Below are positions 43,753-59,618 of a stretch of DNA of 64,000 nt, one piece after another. The translations under genes were made by a program, and so were the position numbers. The notes under the pieces were generated by a model, which worked only from the letters and a program-made list of their open reading frames with translations, was not told the origin of the DNA and made no database searches. Numbering within the stretch: position 1 is the first letter of the stretch; every line of letters begins with the position of its first letter. Source of the stretch: Chthoniobacteraceae bacterium (GTDB lineage: Bacteria > Verrucomicrobiota > Verrucomicrobiia > Chthoniobacterales > Chthoniobacteraceae); NCBI GenBank assembly GCA_947471505.1, contig CANIWM010000019.1:18562-82561 (forward strand), in the 5' to 3' direction.

Positions 43753-44691
43753 ATGCCTGTTTTGGGACTCGACCTCATCGAAGAAATCATCGCGCTAAAG
43801 CGCGAGCGCAACGCCGTGATCCTCGCGCACAACTACCAGATCAAAGAGATTCAGGAGGTGGCTGATTTTGTCGGCGACTCCCTCGGCCTCAGCTACCGTG
43901 CGGCAGAGACACAGGCCGATGTCATTGTGTTTTGCGGCGTTCACTTTATGGCCGAAACGGCGAAGATCGTGAACCCAAGTAAGCGCGTGGTAATGCCGGA
44001 TGAGCACGCGGGCTGCTCGCTGAGCGACTCGTGCCCAGCGGAGAAGCTGGAGGCTTTTTTGAAAGAACACGCGGAGAAGAATTATTACGTTGTCTCTTAC
44101 ATCAATTGCTCCGCCGGCGTGAAGGCGCTCAGCGATGTGATCTGCACGAGTGGTAATGCCGCTCGCATGGTGGAGCGCGTGCCTGCGGGTAGGAATATCC
44201 TTTTTTGCCCGGACGAGAATCTCGGCCAGTGGGTGATGGATCAGACGGGGCGGGAGATGACATTGTGGCGGGGAAATTGTTACGTCCACGTCGAGTTCAC
44301 GCAAAAGGCGATTGAGCGCGCGAAATTTGAGTGGCCCGATGCGCCGGTAGTCGCGCATCCGGAATGCACGAAGGCGGTGCGGTTGCTGGCAGATGAGGTT
44401 TGCTCCACGGAAAAGATGATCACGTATTGCAAGAATCACCCAGCGAAGGCGTTCGTTATCGTCACGGAAAGCGGGATGCTACACCGCCTCCGGCGCGAGA
44501 TACCGGGCAAGGAGTTCATCGCGGGGCCGACGGACAAATGCGCGTGTGCGGACTGCCGGTATATGAAAATGAACACGCTAGAGAAGCTCCACGCCTGCCT
44601 CGATAAACTGGAGCCCGAAATTATCATTCCAGAAAGTATCCGCGCCCGAGCTGAACTTCCTCTCCGTCGTATGCTCGATTGGAGCAAATGA
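43753..44691 (+). CDS. nadA: Quinolinate synthase A
   Basis: 312 residues. It condenses iminoaspartate with dihydroxyacetone phosphate in NAD synthesis using a 4Fe-4S cluster. AVILAHNYQIKEIQEVADFVGDSLGLS opens the fold. The likely cluster cysteines are Cys88 (HAGCSLSD), Cys205 (AHPECTKAV) and Cys268 (CRYMKMNTLEK). CPDENLGQW and TESGMLHRL are further signatures. The ATG at 43753 was chosen over a TTG at 43717. The stop overlaps the next start by ATGA. nadB and nadC are not in the window. Confidence 0.94.
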   Translation: MPVLGLDLIEEIIALKRERNAVILAHNYQIKEIQEVADFVGDSLGLSYRAAETQADVIVFCGVHFMAETAKIVNPSKRVVMPDEHAGCSLSDSCPAEKLEAFLKEHAEKNYYVVSYINCSAGVKALSDVICTSGNAARMVERVPAGRNILFCPDENLGQWVMDQTGREMTLWRGNCYVHVEFTQKAIERAKFEWPDAPVVAHPECTKAVRLLADEVCSTEKMITYCKNHPAKAFVIVTESGMLHRLRREIPGKEFIAGPTDKCACADCRYMKMNTLEKLHACLDKLEPEIIIPESIRARAELPLRRMLDWSK

Positions 44692-45578
44692 AGATGGCCA
44701 TCGCCCGAATCATCGCGCTCATTTTTGCCATCGCACTTGCCGGATGCGGCGATCCTCCGATGAGCCCGACTCAAGTCTCCGACAAGTTCTTCGCGCAGTG
44801 CGAGGAGCGAAAGTTCGCCGAGGCATACGAGGGAGCGACGGTCGCATTTCGCATCGAGAAATCCTTGAAATACTTTGAAGCGAGAGTTCGCGATTTAGGA
44901 TTCGATCGGGTGAAGAAATTCGAGTGGCAGGAGCCGCAGATCAAAGGCGATGTCGCGCAGCGTTGGGGGAAGATCACTCTTCCGACCGGTGAGGAGATGA
45001 CCGTCATCGTCACGATGCACCGCGACGGAAGGAGCTGGCGCGTCCACGAAGTCGTGGGGGTGGAGCCTACAGGACGTGACGATGTTTTCGCCGTTCGCTC
45101 CCGGACGAGTGATACTCAAGACTCCATAAGATTCACCGAGCCCGTGACGATGGAAGTCCCGACGGAGCGACTCATTCGCAAGATGATCGAGCGCTCGCTG
45201 CTGGACTTCAACGACGCTTTGCAGGCGAAGGATTTCACGGACTTCTTCGCGACGGTGTCGAGGCGCTGGAAGACGCGGAACATGGATCAAAAGCAAATCG
45301 ACGAGGACATTGGGAACTCAAAGAACCGCATCACCATCCCGATGCTGAATACGGCCTTCAAGAACTTCATAGACGCAGGCGTGGACCTCTCCGGCATCAC
45401 CAAGGGCGAGATGACGCTCAAAGAGCCCGCCCGCATTAACTCCGACGGCGTGCTGCTCGCAGAGGGAGAGTTCTCAGCCGCTCCGCCGACGCCGCTCCGC
45501 ACGATATTCAAAATGGAGTACTACTTCGAGGGCGGGCGCTGGAAGCTCTTCGGCATCAGCGTCGATATGAAAAAGTAG
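44688..45578 (+). CDS. Lipoprotein of unknown function
   Basis: 296 residues. The signal MKMAIARIIALIFAIALAGC ends in a lipobox. Two halves look related to small cone-shaped (NTF2-like) folds: KFFAQCEERKFAEAYEGATVAF and later IERSLLDFNDALQAKDFTDFFATVSRRWK, each followed by a beta-rich stretch (YYFEGGRWKLFGISVDMKK at the end). The start overlaps the nadA stop (ATGA), so expression is coupled although the product has no evident link to NAD synthesis. No named family is recognised. Confidence 0.65.
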   Translation: MKMAIARIIALIFAIALAGCGDPPMSPTQVSDKFFAQCEERKFAEAYEGATVAFRIEKSLKYFEARVRDLGFDRVKKFEWQEPQIKGDVAQRWGKITLPTGEEMTVIVTMHRDGRSWRVHEVVGVEPTGRDDVFAVRSRTSDTQDSIRFTEPVTMEVPTERLIRKMIERSLLDFNDALQAKDFTDFFATVSRRWKTRNMDQKQIDEDIGNSKNRITIPMLNTAFKNFIDAGVDLSGITKGEMTLKEPARINSDGVLLAEGEFSAAPPTPLRTIFKMEYYFEGGRWKLFGISVDMKK

Positions 45579-45643
45579 GATGCGTTCGCAAAATCGCTGA
45601 AAGATTCGACGCACAATCGCGTATTATTAGGGTACCGAACGCT

Positions 45644-47548
45644 TTGAAATACGCGAAACTACACTGGAGAAAATGGCTGCGCCGAATTCTGATTGGCGTC
45701 GTTGCGTTCATCGTTGCCGCGTGGGTCGGCATCCACTTCGTGCCAGTGCCCGAAGCGCTGCTCCGCAAGGCTCCGGAATCTCTCGAACTCACCGACCGCC
45801 ACGGCCATCCGCTCCGCGAAACGCGCACTGGCGAGCGCTTCCAGCGTGAAGTCCCGCTCGCATCCATTCCCGACAACGTCCGCCGCGCGATGTTTGCCGC
45901 CGAGGACAAGCGCTTCCTTTCTCACGCCGGGGTGGACTGGCTTGCCGTTGGGCGTGCGCTCGCCGATGGAGCCCGAGCGCGACGCATCAATTCCGGCGCA
46001 TCCACCATTTCGCAGCAGCTCATTAAAATATCCGTCCCTCGCCCTCGGACGCTGCGCACCAAGCTCATTGAGATGGCCGCAGCCCTCCGTCTCGAACAAC
46101 TTTGGACGAAAGACGAAATCCTCGCGGCATACTTGAATCGCCTAGATTTCGGGTGCCTCAATTTCGGCATATCCAGCGCGGCAAAATACTACTTTGGCAA
46201 GCCCCTCGCCGACCTCAGCAACGCCGAAGCCGCGCTGCTCGCCGGCCTCCCGCTGAACCCCTCGCGACTCAATCCTCACGCCAACCCCGCTGCCGCCAAA
46301 CGCCGCCAGACCACCGTCCTTCGCCGGATGGGCGAGAGTGGTTGGCTCACTGAGGAGCAGCTCCAGCAAGCTCTGTCTGAGCCTTTGCACTACCAGCCCC
46401 CGCAGCGCATTTTCCTCGCGCCGCACTTTGTCGATCTTGTTCTTCAAGATGTCGCCGACGGCTCGGAGAAAGTGCGCGAAGAGGATCATCGTCCACGACT
46501 TTACGGCACAGTCGCTACAACGCTCGATCTCGATTTAAATCGCTTCATCGAGCATACTCTCACCGATAAACTTGCGAAACTCCGCGACCATAACGTCCAC
46601 GATGGTGCAGTCGTTGTGCTCGATAATCGCACGCGCGAAGTCCGTGGTCTTGTTGGCTCCGGCAACTACTTTGCCCCCGGCACCGGCGAGGTAAACGGAG
46701 CCACCATGCCGCGTTCCGCAGGCTCTACGATCAAGCCCATCACCTACCTCCTCGCCTTCGAGCGTGGCGACACCCCGGCGACGATCCTGCCGGACATCCC
46801 GATCGAATTTCCCACCGACACTGGTCCGTATCGCCCAGAGAATTATGCGCGCCATTGCCAAGGTCCCGTCTCGATGCGCGAAGCCCTCGCATGTTCCCTC
46901 AATATTCCCGCCGTCCGGCTCCTGCAAAGCCTCGGCGGGCCGCTCCCCCTTCAACGCAGACTTCAAGCGTGGGGAGTCACCACTCTCCCTCGCGATCCCC
47001 GCGAATACGGCCTCGGGCTCACCATTGGCAACGCCGAAGTCCGCCTGATCGAACTCGCAAACCTTTTTGCCACACTCGCCCGCTACGGCGAATTTCAGCC
47101 TGTCCGCATCATCCCCGGTCTCGCTCATACCGCGCACGCTATCCCGCGACCAAGCGCGCCTGACGTCGCATTTGAGAACTTCTGGCTCATCGCCGACATT
47201 CTTGCTGATAATGCCGCTCGCCAGCCTCAATTCGGCGGTGCATCCCCGTTGCGTTTCGAGTTCCCCGTCGCCTGCAAGACCGGCACCAGCACCGACTTTC
47301 GGGACAATTGGGCCGTCGGCTACACGCCGGAATTCACCGTCGCCGTTTGGGTAGGTAATTTCGACGGACCCCTATGTTCAACGTCTCCGGCGTCTCCGGT
47401 GCAGGCCCCGTGCTCCACGACGTCGTCGAGCAAATGCACCGTCGATTTGGCAGCACATGGTTCCCACGTCCGTCCGGAATCACCGAACACTTCGTCCACC
47501 CCATTACGGGTCATCTCGTCTCGGAGCCGAAGCCCGGTACTATCGTAG
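45644..47548 (+). CDS. pbpC: Penicillin-binding protein 1C, frameshifted near the C-terminus
   Basis: The frame starts with TTG (no earlier or nearby in-frame ATG). A membrane anchor lies at residues 13-30. The GT51 transglycosylase domain has AAEDKRFLSHAGVD and GASTISQQLIK. The transpeptidase has RSAGSTIKPITY, ACSLNIPAVRLL and CKTGTSTDFRDNWAVGYTPEFTVAVWVGNFDG. Right after that segment the frame turns into unrelated sequence and stops at 47548, while the expected FNVSGVSGAGPVLHDV continues one frame over. The cause is a missing base in the C run at 47369-47372 (GGACCCCTATG; five C would restore GPPMFNVSG). It polymerises and crosslinks peptidoglycan if intact. Confidence 0.85.
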   Translation: MKYAKLHWRKWLRRILIGVVAFIVAAWVGIHFVPVPEALLRKAPESLELTDRHGHPLRETRTGERFQREVPLASIPDNVRRAMFAAEDKRFLSHAGVDWLAVGRALADGARARRINSGASTISQQLIKISVPRPRTLRTKLIEMAAALRLEQLWTKDEILAAYLNRLDFGCLNFGISSAAKYYFGKPLADLSNAEAALLAGLPLNPSRLNPHANPAAAKRRQTTVLRRMGESGWLTEEQLQQALSEPLHYQPPQRIFLAPHFVDLVLQDVADGSEKVREEDHRPRLYGTVATTLDLDLNRFIEHTLTDKLAKLRDHNVHDGAVVVLDNRTREVRGLVGSGNYFAPGTGEVNGATMPRSAGSTIKPITYLLAFERGDTPATILPDIPIEFPTDTGPYRPENYARHCQGPVSMREALACSLNIPAVRLLQSLGGPLPLQRRLQAWGVTTLPRDPREYGLGLTIGNAEVRLIELANLFATLARYGEFQPVRIIPGLAHTAHAIPRPSAPDVAFENFWLIADILADNAARQPQFGGASPLRFEFPVACKTGTSTDFRDNWAVGYTPEFTVAVWVGNFDGPLCSTSPASPVQAPCSTTSSSKCTVDLAAHGSHVRPESPNTSSTPLRVISSRSRSPVLS

Positions 47549-47937
47549 AGAAATTCTACCATCTTCCTCCGGTAGAAGCGCTTACTGACTACGACGCCAC
47601 GGGCCGCGCGATCCTCGGCGGCGACTACGCACCTTGGGCCGCTAGCGTGGATAACCACCTCGCCGATCGTATCGCCATCCGCAACGACGGCAGCATCTGT
47701 CTCATCAGTCCCGCCTCTGGTTCCACATTCATCATTGATCCCGACATCCCTTCGACCGCGTTAATTCCCGTGACCGCCTCTTACGAAGGGGTGCAATGGG
47801 GGAGTCGCACACTTCATTTTCGGCAACAGTCCGGCAAGACCTACGCCGTTGCCGTGGAGGGCGAACACCAAATCACTGCACGAGACCCCTCGTCTGGAAA
47901 AACCGCGACAACCCAGATTCGTATCCGCGGGCTGTAG
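47374..47937 (+). pseudogene. pbpC: C-terminal part of penicillin-binding protein 1C in the shifted frame
   Basis: About 187 residues that continue pbpC: end of the transpeptidase domain (GAGPVLHDVVEQMHRRF) and the PBP1C C-terminal domain (ISPASGSTFIIDPDIP, LIPVTASYEGVQWG, GKTYAVAVEGEHQITARDPSSGKT). It is not an independent gene; the ATG at 47374 is internal. Either the genome has a one-base deletion or the assembled consensus is wrong here. Confidence 0.75.
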
Positions 47938-48415
47938 CCGGCGCGTAAACGGGGAAATTTGAGCGAGCCACAGGCGACTTCTATATTAAAACGCGATAGT
48001 TTATGTTTTTTTGTAATTTCCGCTTGCGTAAAGTTGGCGTCCAACTATGAGTGAGGGTTCCGCTACGCTCAACAGGCGTGGTGGTGTGCACACCAATCAA
48101 ACAAATACGAAGCGCGCTGAACACACGAAACTGCTCTCGATTCATCCAAATGCGGCAATATAGCCCGCTTGAATCTCCTGCAATCGTGACTTTGGCCTCC
48201 GCGGCGTCCCGTAATTCCGAAATGTCATCACACGTTATTAGTAGTCTGGCTCCAGTGGTTTATCCCGTGGTTTCGTCCGTAATCTTTTGCCAGCCATCGT
48301 GTGGCGCTCGCTCATTGAGCAGAGCATTCAATTTCTAATCTAACCCGCTCTCGGTGCGGGTTTTACTCTCACTGGGGGCATCGTCCTTAAACAGTAACAC
48401 AATACCATCGTCTCT
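47938..48415 (+). other. 478-base gap between pbpC and rpoB
   Basis: No convincing coding sequence: an open frame at 48051-48338 has no family match, no ribosome site and mixed composition. No tRNA or recognisable riboswitch was seen. An AT-rich stretch at about 47980-48015 ends in a run of T (TTTATGTTTTTTTG). The only clear structure is the hairpin at 48342-48362. The gap probably holds the rpoBC promoter and leader. Confidence 0.5.
48342..48364 (+). terminator. Terminator-like hairpin in the rpoB leader
   Basis: AACCCGC (48342-48348) pairs with GCGGGTT (48356-48362) around a 7-base loop and is followed by TTTTAC. It lies 52 bases before the rpoB ATG. It may end an upstream transcript or act as an attenuator for rpoBC. 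The U run is short, so strength is uncertain. Confidence 0.5.
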
Positions 48416-52216
<3,801 letters not shown>

Positions 52217-52243
52217 CTCGAACCAACTCAGAATTCATATACA

Positions 52244-56353
<4,110 letters not shown>

Positions 56354-56376
56354 TCTTTAGCCGATAACAAATTCAC

Positions 56377-56412
56377 AAAAAGCCGCCGGGTGACCGGCGG
56401 CTTTTTTGTTTA
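56377..56412 (+). terminator. Rho-independent terminator of rpoBC
   Basis: A 13-bp perfect stem, AAAAAGCCGCCGG (56377-56389) with CCGGCGGCTTTTT (56394-56406), loop GTGA, followed by TGTTT. It begins 24 bases after the rpoC stop. Confidence 0.96.
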
Positions 56413-56513
56413 GAAAAGGAGGGAAAGACGTTGGGCATTGCTGGTGCCCGTCCACTGCGCGGAGACGTGGCGACGTTGTTCTAAACCCGAACGCCGCGAT
56501 TGCGAGTCGTAGT

Positions 56514-56533
56514 TCACGCGGCCCTCCGCGTGA
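56514..56533. repeat. 20-bp dispersed palindrome, copy 1
   Basis: TCACGCGGCCCTCCGCGTGA: 8-bp arms around CCCT. Three further elements of the same length and design occur in the window (56788, 62966, 63056). Confidence 0.75.
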
Positions 56534-56616
56534 TACTCCTACACGCGAAGCGCTGAGCCTAAGAGCGCTCCACCAAGAAGAATGCGCTTTGCGTTAAGCC
56601 CGAGCGCCGCTTTTGG

Positions 56617-56741
56617 CCCGCAGATTACGCAGATTGCGCAGATGTTGTGGGCCGTGCCCCATTCGAGAGCGGGACAAAAGCATCCCAACTCGGAAAGACT
56701 TCCACTTCTGTATATCTGCGCAATCTGCGTAATCTGCGGGC
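56617..56741. repeat. Long inverted repeat built from 9-bp units
   Basis: The left arm 56617-56643 carries CGCAGATTA, CGCAGATTG, CGCAGAT in tandem. The right arm 56714-56740 is its exact 27-base reverse complement, and G56616/C56741 extend it by one pair. The arms enclose a 70-base loop. Weaker outer arms (about 56594-56614 with 56761-56782) contain the CGCCGCTTTT/AAAAGCGGCG motif. Confidence 0.9.
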
Positions 56742-56787
56742 AACAATCGCGGCGTCCGGGCTAAAAGCGGCGTTCGGGTTAAGGGGT

Positions 56788-56807
56788 TCACGCAGAGGGA
56801 TGCGTGA
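56788..56807. repeat. 20-bp dispersed palindrome, copy 2
   Basis: TCACGCAGAGGGATGCGTGA: 7-bp arms. It differs at one position from the copy at 63056, more than 6 kb away. Confidence 0.8.
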
Positions 56808-56873
56808 GCCACGACAGCGACTCTCGCCGCTCGATCTTCTTCACCTTTCCCCCGTCAACTGCGGCTTTCGGTA

Positions 56874-57140
56874 TTAGTAGCGGCGGCGGTCATAGCGGCG
56901 GTCTTGATATTGACCATTACGCTGGTCCTGTGCGCCGCCGATCATGTTTCCGCCGAGACCGCCAAGCCCGGCACCGATGGCTGCACCTTCGAGACCTCTT
57001 CCGCTTTGATTGCCGATAATGCCGCCCGCTGCCGCACCGCCAAGCGCGCCGATGACGGTGCCTGTGCGTGCATTGGGCCCGCTGGTGCACGAGGTGAGTG
57101 TGAAAGTGGCGAGGATAGCGATGGATGTGACTAGTTTCAT
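56874..57140 (-). CDS. Small glycine-zipper lipoprotein
   Basis: 88 residues. The signal MKLVTSIAILATFTLTSC ends in a lipobox. GTVIGALGGAAAGGIIGNQSGRGLEGAAIGAGLGGLGGNMIGG is a glycine-zipper region (G-x-x-x-G spacing), which inserts or packs in membranes, as in OmpA-associated and SlyB-like lipoproteins. The tail is rich in Arg, Tyr, Asp and Gln (QDRRYDRRRY). The ATG at 57140 gives the lipoprotein signal. Confidence 0.8.
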   Translation of the reverse strand: MKLVTSIAILATFTLTSCTSGPNARTGTVIGALGGAAAGGIIGNQSGRGLEGAAIGAGLGGLGGNMIGGAQDQRNGQYQDRRYDRRRY

Positions 57141-57216
57141 GGCTGCCAACGTACCCGCCGCAAGGCAGCGGCGATATGGGGTGTTCTCCCTATCGGCCGC
57201 GGCGGTGGTGTCGCAC

Positions 57217-57600
57217 TCAGACGGGGATGATGAAGCGTTCATTGTCGAAATGCTCGCGGACGTGGGCTGCGATTTGGTGGTCGGTGAGTTTGTCTGCGGT
57301 TTCCAGCTTCACACTGCGCCCGCTTGGGTGCTTGTGTTCGAGTCGTTTTTCCAGTTCGCCCTTTGCTTCGCCAGGGCCGAGGATGAGTAGCGACTTGTAT
57401 TCGTGAATCAGGGCGATGACTTCATCGTAGTAGCCGTTGAGTTGGTTCTGGTATTTCCTGTCCTGCGAGTCCTCCGGGATGGATGAACCGGGGTCTTTCT
57501 CCACTTCGGAGAGGATGATTTTGATCTCTTCTTGCGCGGAAGGATTGAGGATGAGGACTGCTTTGCGGTGGTCTATCCAAAGGCCGATGTTTGTTTTCAT
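57217..57600 (-). CDS. Conserved protein of unknown function with a GPGEAK motif
   Basis: 127 residues: KTNIGLWIDHRKAVLILN at the start, a charged linker, then YYDEVIALIHEYKSLLILGPGEAKGELEKRL and a basic/acidic end with KLTDHQIAAHVREHF. The GPGEAK segment is reminiscent of the GPGxxK stretch in eRF1-like domains, and similar small proteins are common in environmental bacteria, often next to stress genes. I have no firm function. The ATG at 57600 starts the conserved part. Confidence 0.65.
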   Translation of the reverse strand: MKTNIGLWIDHRKAVLILNPSAQEEIKIILSEVEKDPGSSIPEDSQDRKYQNQLNGYYDEVIALIHEYKSLLILGPGEAKGELEKRLEHKHPSGRSVKLETADKLTDHQIAAHVREHFDNERFIIPV

Positions 57601-57854
57601 GGAGCGTAGTTTTGCAGAGGCGTGGGAGCGCGCTATGGGGTGAATGCCCCACTGCTTGAATCCTCGACGGAGTTCACCACCCCGGCGAGCACGGCTTCTT
57701 CTCTGCATTCGACAGAGGCGTCCTCCCTGCGATTTGTCGAAGTCGATTCCCGCGATGGACGAATCAGCGGAGGCGAGCGAACCCGCCACACATCGCGGCA
57801 AATTTCACGACGATACAACCAATCGCGGCGTCCCGAGCGATACTCTCGTGAACT

Positions 57855-58382
57855 ATGAAAAATATCATCTCAATCGCCCTTATCGTCGCCACTGTGTTTC
57901 ACGTGCAGGCTGACGAGAAATCAATCCCTGAAAAAATCCGCGACAAGGCAGAAGCCGTAGTCGAGAAGACCAAGGAAATCACGCAGGACACAAAAGACGC
58001 CATCAAGCGTAGTGCCCGCAAAACCGACCGAACGGTTCGTGCTACTTGGTGCAAGACGAAGGAATGCCTCAGTGATGACATGCCGATTTATCGCGGAGCC
58101 GCGACGACAACCCTCGCCGACCTCGCCCGCGAAATCGCCGACGTGAAGTCGCAGACTCCCGCCGATGCACCGCTCTATTTCCGCACACGCATCCAGTCCC
58201 TCACCGAGCAGCTCGAACTTCTCACGAATCGCCTCTCCATCCTCTCGTTGGAGCAATTTCAAGCCCGCACCACCGGGCCACGAATCGACTTCGATCTCTG
58301 CGTCGCAGATCTCGAGCAAGCCATCGGGCAGGCGGAAAATGGGACGGCTGTGTTGAATGGAAGTATCCTCGTGCTGAAGTAG
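57855..58382 (+). CDS. Secreted helical protein of unknown function
   Basis: 175 residues with a signal peptide (MKNIISIALIVATVFHVQA). A Lys/Glu/Asp-rich helical region follows (KIRDKAEAVVEKTKEITQDTKDAIKRSARKTD), resembling the entericidin/YtxH-type amphipathic repeats. The C-terminal half is a predicted helical hairpin (LADLAREIADVKSQ, RIQSLTEQLELLTNRLSILSLEQF). Two Cys (WCKTKEC) are four apart. No family is recognised. A small hairpin (AGTGCGC/GCGCACT) overlaps its stop at 58381-58400; the gap to 58571 holds nothing else. Confidence 0.6.
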   Translation: MKNIISIALIVATVFHVQADEKSIPEKIRDKAEAVVEKTKEITQDTKDAIKRSARKTDRTVRATWCKTKECLSDDMPIYRGAATTTLADLAREIADVKSQTPADAPLYFRTRIQSLTEQLELLTNRLSILSLEQFQARTTGPRIDFDLCVADLEQAIGQAENGTAVLNGSILVLK

Positions 58383-58571
58383 TGCGCTGACCCGCGCACT
58401 CAAGTTCCGCCACGGCTCAATAACAACGCTGTGCGTGATGGGTCCGCGGTTTTGAAAAGCCAGCAGATCGCGCGAGCAGTGATGTTACCCGGCAACAATG
58501 CGGGTATCGCTTGTGGTCGTGGCGTGCCGCGATTGTCTCGCGCCTACACAGCGGGCGGCGATCGATGCACG

Positions 58572-59561
58572 CTACACCAGCCGAAATCGCGCGAGGTCTT
58601 GCGTATCCACCATGCCGATGGGGCGGTCTTCTGCATCCACGACTACGAGGTCATCGATGCGGTGTTTCTCCAAAATGTGCAGCACCTCCACGGCAAGCCC
58701 ACCTGCCCGGACGGTAATGGGTTTTTCCGTGAGAAATGGGGCGACAGTGAGTTCCAGCAAGTTCGGCGCGGCTGCGAGGCGACGGGCAAAATCTCCCTGC
58801 GTGAAAATCCCAGCCAGCGTGCCCTCCGGTGTGATCGCTACGGCGCAGCCCGCGCGGCGGCGGGCGATTTCTAGCAGCACGTCGCGCACGATCATGTCAG
58901 GACGGATGAGCGCCATTTGCTCTGCGCCACGCATGATTTGCTCGACTGTGAGGAGCAGCGTGCGCCCGAGTTTCCCTCCGGGGTGAAAGCGGGCAAAATC
59001 ATCGCGCGTAAAGCCTCGCGCCTCCAACAGCGCCATCGCCAGCGCATCCCCGAGGATGAGCATGGCCGTGGTGCTCGCAGTGGGCGCGAGTTCCAGCGGG
59101 CAGGCTTCGCGGGAAACGGAGGCATCGAGGTGGATGTGAGCGTTCTTCGCGAGGAAAGACGACGCTTTGCCCGTGACGGCGATGGTGCGCACGTCGCCGC
59201 GTGTGAGGGCTGGGAAGACGGCCACGAGTTCGTCCGTCTCTCCGCTGTTGCTGAGGATGAGGACGACATCGCCATCGCTGACAATTCCGAGGTCGCCGTG
59301 CAGCGCGTTGAGCGCGTTCAGCATCACGGCGGGCGTGCCGGTGCTCGTGAGGGTGGCGGCGATTTTCTCGCCGATGTGCCCGCTTTTCCCCACGCCGACG
59401 ACCACGACTTTGCCACGGCGGGAAGCGGCCTCGCGAATCGCTTCGACCGCATGGGCAAAGGATTCATCGAGGCGTTCGCCCACGGCACGGGCTTCGGCGA
59501 GTTCGAGTTCAAACACGCGCCGACCGCGTGCGATATGTTCGGATGTGGCTTGCGATAGCAT
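58572..59561 (-). CDS. kdsD: Arabinose-5-phosphate isomerase (KdsD/GutQ family)
   Basis: 329 residues. An SIS domain (about 30-180) contains GKVVVVGVGKSGHIGEKIAATLTSTGTPAVMLNALNALHGDLG and LILSNSGETDELV, where sugar phosphate binds. GDALAMALLEARGFTRDDFARFHPGGKLG is highly typical. Two CBS domains follow (about 200-329). The enzyme makes arabinose-5-phosphate for Kdo and thus lipopolysaccharide synthesis. This start gives the usual length; an ATG at 59612 would add 17 residues. It is divergent from the glycosyltransferase gene. Confidence 0.92.
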   Translation of the reverse strand: MLSQATSEHIARGRRVFELELAEARAVGERLDESFAHAVEAIREAASRRGKVVVVGVGKSGHIGEKIAATLTSTGTPAVMLNALNALHGDLGIVSDGDVVLILSNSGETDELVAVFPALTRGDVRTIAVTGKASSFLAKNAHIHLDASVSREACPLELAPTASTTAMLILGDALAMALLEARGFTRDDFARFHPGGKLGRTLLLTVEQIMRGAEQMALIRPDMIVRDVLLEIARRRAGCAVAITPEGTLAGIFTQGDFARRLAAAPNLLELTVAPFLTEKPITVRAGGLAVEVLHILEKHRIDDLVVVDAEDRPIGMVDTQDLARFRLV

Positions 59562-59618
59562 CGTTGGGCCGACGATAAGCAGTGTCGCAAAGATGTCGAA
59601 AGCCGAATTCACTGCCCG

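Larger units (their letters stand above)
56413..56873. other. Repeat-rich 461-base gap without genes
   Basis: Nothing here looks coding. It holds two 20-bp palindromes (56514 and 56788), 9-bp CGCAGATTA-type tandem repeats arranged as a long inverted repeat (56617-56741), and four copies, two in each orientation, of a CCCGAACGCCGC-like motif (at about 56485, 56598, 56750 and 56766). Apparent open frames in the gap arise from these repeats. Confidence 0.7.

Noticed and set aside
48051..48338. 95-codon open frame upstream of rpoB
   Set aside because: No family match, no ribosome site, composition unlike neighbours.
56594..56812. Open frames of 60-76 codons in the gap after rpoC
   Set aside because: They are translations of the inverted and tandem repeats.
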